This document shows, in pieces, positions 6,107 through 6,922 of a stretch of DNA of 6,922 bases (its first letter is position 1; every line of letters starts with the position of its first letter). The notes under the pieces were generated by a model, which had not been told where the DNA came from, did not search any database, and saw only the letters and a list, made by a program, of their open reading frames with translations. A program made the translations under genes and the position numbers. Source of the DNA: Planctomycetota bacterium (GTDB lineage Bacteria > Planctomycetota > Phycisphaerae > UBA1845); NCBI GenBank assembly GCA_022561415.1, contig JADFRH010000128.1, forward strand, positions 1-6,922, written 5' to 3'.

Positions 6107-6370
6107 GTGGCGCGCCTTTTTGCGCACTTACAGAGAATCGAATGTGCCGAGCATCTGACCTGCGGTTTACAAAACCGCTGCCCGGAATTCGTAAGTAGCC
6201 GTTCAGCAACGACTTGCGACGACATCGATCCGGCGCTTACCGCTTTGCTTACCGACGTTTCCCGAAAATGGCCTGATCTAGCCGCTGTCATAGCGTCTTG
6301 GCCGAACCTTCCCGAAGTGCTACGCGCAGGGATTGCGGCAATGATAGAGACAGCGAAGCCGACCGAATGA
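6107..6370 (+). CDS. Small AWPxLPE-type protein next to a tRNA-Thr remnant (copy C)
   Basis: Function unknown. From a GTG at 6107 the frame passes antisense through a tRNA-Thr-like arm (CGLQNRCPEFVSSRSATT) and ends in KWPDLAAVIASWPNLPEV, LRAGIAAM and IETAKPTE. It aligns without gaps with copy A from the tRNA junction to the last residues: 24 residues separate the TT pair from the end of DLAA in both. Differences are largely conservative (V/I, A/S, I/L). There is no internal ATG before MIETAKPTE and no clear Shine-Dalgarno, so the start is unknown. Downstream, ACTGACA-ACTGACAG and AACCC (6399-6425) recall the ACTGACA-CTGACAG-AACCC tail of copy A (2214-2232). The helical C-terminus could bind protein or DNA; nothing in it identifies a catalytic site. 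Confidence 0.5.
   Translation: MARLFAHLQRIECAEHLTCGLQNRCPEFVSSRSATTCDDIDPALTALLTDVSRKWPDLAAVIASWPNLPEVLRAGIAAMIETAKPTE
6154..6180 (-). other. tRNA-Thr (TGT)-like anticodon arm remnant at copy C
   Basis: The minus strand reads CAGCGGTTTTGTAAACCGCA then GGTC: stem GCGGT/ACCGC, loop TTTGTAA with anticodon TGT at 6171-6169, and the variable bases AGGTC as in bacterial tRNA-Thr. Downstream, TTCGATTC (6142-6135) looks like a T-loop but sits about 8 bases too far and lacks a proper T-stem. The D-stem strand has become GGGC instead of GAGC. This is a degraded tRNA gene end. Confidence 0.5.
6179..6214 (+). repeat. 36-bp tRNA-junction core, copy C
   Basis: TGCCCG (6179-6184), six variable bases, GTAAGT (6191-6196), ten variable bases, CAACGACT (6207-6214). 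It has the same orientation as copy A and spacing identical to both other copies. Confidence 0.7.
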
Positions 6371-6403
6371 CGGCTTCACGTTCTCAGTGCTTACTCCTAC
6401 TGA

Positions 6404-6416
6404 CAACTGACAGTTG
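6404..6416. repeat. Short palindrome in the tail of copy C
   Basis: CAACTG-A-CAGTTG is a perfect 6-bp inverted repeat with a one-base centre, within the ACTGACA repeats that follow the small ORF. It could be a recombinase or regulator site; it could also result from the short direct repeats. Confidence 0.3.
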
Positions 6417-6501
6417 ACACAACCCCCGCTGACACTGGCGCAAGTCGAGGTATTGTCGGCGCATCCTCCGAGAAGTGCGCGTCGCGACGTGGCTACACTG
6501 G

Positions 6502-6837
6502 CTACGGATAACCGGCGGCCGCATTGGGACGTGCGAGGATCCGGCCTATCGTCTTGTGCTGCCAGGAATCCGAGCGGCCCGTCTTGGTGGGGATACCGCG
6601 ATCGGTGAGGCTTTGGGCGATTCGCTGGAGCGTAGCGCCTTCGGACCGCATGGCCTGAATCTGCCCGATGACTTCGGTTTCGGCCGGGTTCTCGGTGAGC
6701 GTTTTCCCATCGTCAGCCAGGTCGAAACCGTAGGGCACGGTCCCGACACGCTGGCCGTTCGCTTTCTTGATGGCCATGGCCGACCGCGTGCGCTCTCGCG
6801 TGAGGTTCCGTTCCATCTCGACCGTTCCGGCCATCAC
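6502..6837 (-). pseudogene. Serine recombinase, C-terminal part (catalytic domain missing)
   Basis: Serine recombinases cut and join DNA with a Ser in an N-terminal resolvase domain and bind target DNA with the C-terminal part. Here only the end survives: VEMERNLTRERTRSAM is the E-helix region joining the catalytic domain to the DNA-binding part, followed by GQRVGTVPYGFDLADDGKTL, NPAETEVIGQIQAMRSEGAT, LQRIAQSLTDRGIPTKTGRS and WQHKTIGRILAR, the typical Recombinase domain (PF07508 type). The frame can start at GTG 6837 (or the adjacent ATG) and is open upstream only to a TGA at 6891-6889. The 16 codons above the GTG (DSCLGLFGGYAASASV) do not resemble the resolvase fold. The roughly 130-residue catalytic domain is therefore absent or in another frame beyond the edge. 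A TGA of another frame overlaps the ATG (TGATG), so re-use as a coupled short DNA-binding protein is possible but unproven. Confidence 0.75.
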
Positions 6838-6922
6838 CCATACGCTGGCGCTCGCCGCGTAGCCGCCAAATAACCCGAGGCAAGAATCTCAGCATCCTGA
6901 ATCTACGCCACGGCGGCCTGGT

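Noticed and set aside
6117..6126. Intrinsic terminator at GCGC-CTTTTT-GCGC
   Set aside because: The T-run lies in the loop, not after the stem, so it does not fit a terminator.
5571..6209. 212-residue minus-strand open frame as one gene
   Set aside because: Its C-terminal 80 residues are antisense to the kinase. Only the copy B stretch (about 5894-5953) matches anything; the rest looks like shadow sequence.
6414..6608. 64-residue plus-strand frame from a TTG (MTQPPLTLAQVEVLSAHPP)
   Set aside because: The first 20 residues look natural, but the remainder is antisense to the recombinase. At best a remnant; not enough support to call.
6475..6873. 132-residue plus-strand open frame
   Set aside because: Exact antisense of the serine recombinase, whose motifs on the minus strand are unmistakable.

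Overview
The window looks like a piece of a high-GC Planctomycetota chromosome. The evidence is a serine/threonine kinase fused through one membrane helix to 42-residue kinesin-light-chain-type TPRs, a small protein with the GNPGGPGNP signature, and small ORFs ending in an AWPxLPE motif. I know all three best from planctomycete genomes. This assignment comes from family recall, not from a search.

Left part (1-1758, minus strand) is ordinary chromosomal backbone. A 494-residue protein with an alpha/alpha-toroid plus a heparinase-II/III-like tail runs, apparently through a frame change near 360-420, into the N-terminal part of a CaiB/BaiF family III CoA-transferase. The transferase continues beyond base 1 and has no start codon in its own frame.

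Middle and right part (about 1977-6922) is accessory. It opens with the 3' part of a tRNA-Arg(ACG) gene on the minus strand, whose 5' half is missing. Joined to it on the plus strand is a small ORF with the motif DLAAVVTAWPELPEPIR. Next come a DUF5681-like small protein without a canonical start, a leader with three inverted repeats, and a 954-residue receptor-type Ser/Thr kinase. Beyond the kinase lie two more copies of the tRNA-arm/small-ORF junction. One is broken and inverted (about 5895-5955). The other is on the plus strand (6161-6370, next to a tRNA-Thr(TGT)-like anticodon arm) and keeps the AWPxLPE-type ORF. The right edge holds a serine recombinase on the minus strand that lacks its catalytic domain.

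The most unusual signal is the three-copy junction. An antisense tRNA anticodon arm is followed by a 36-bp core with identical internal spacing in all three copies, read in the same frame. Copies A and C then encode small proteins that align without gaps for about 66 residues. Copies A and B face each other around the kinase. The simplest reading is a mobile unit, or family of units, that joins tRNA genes next to the D-stem, carries or leaves a small ORF at the end, and has brought in a kinase. Mobility is inferred; the repeats and their spacing are seen directly.
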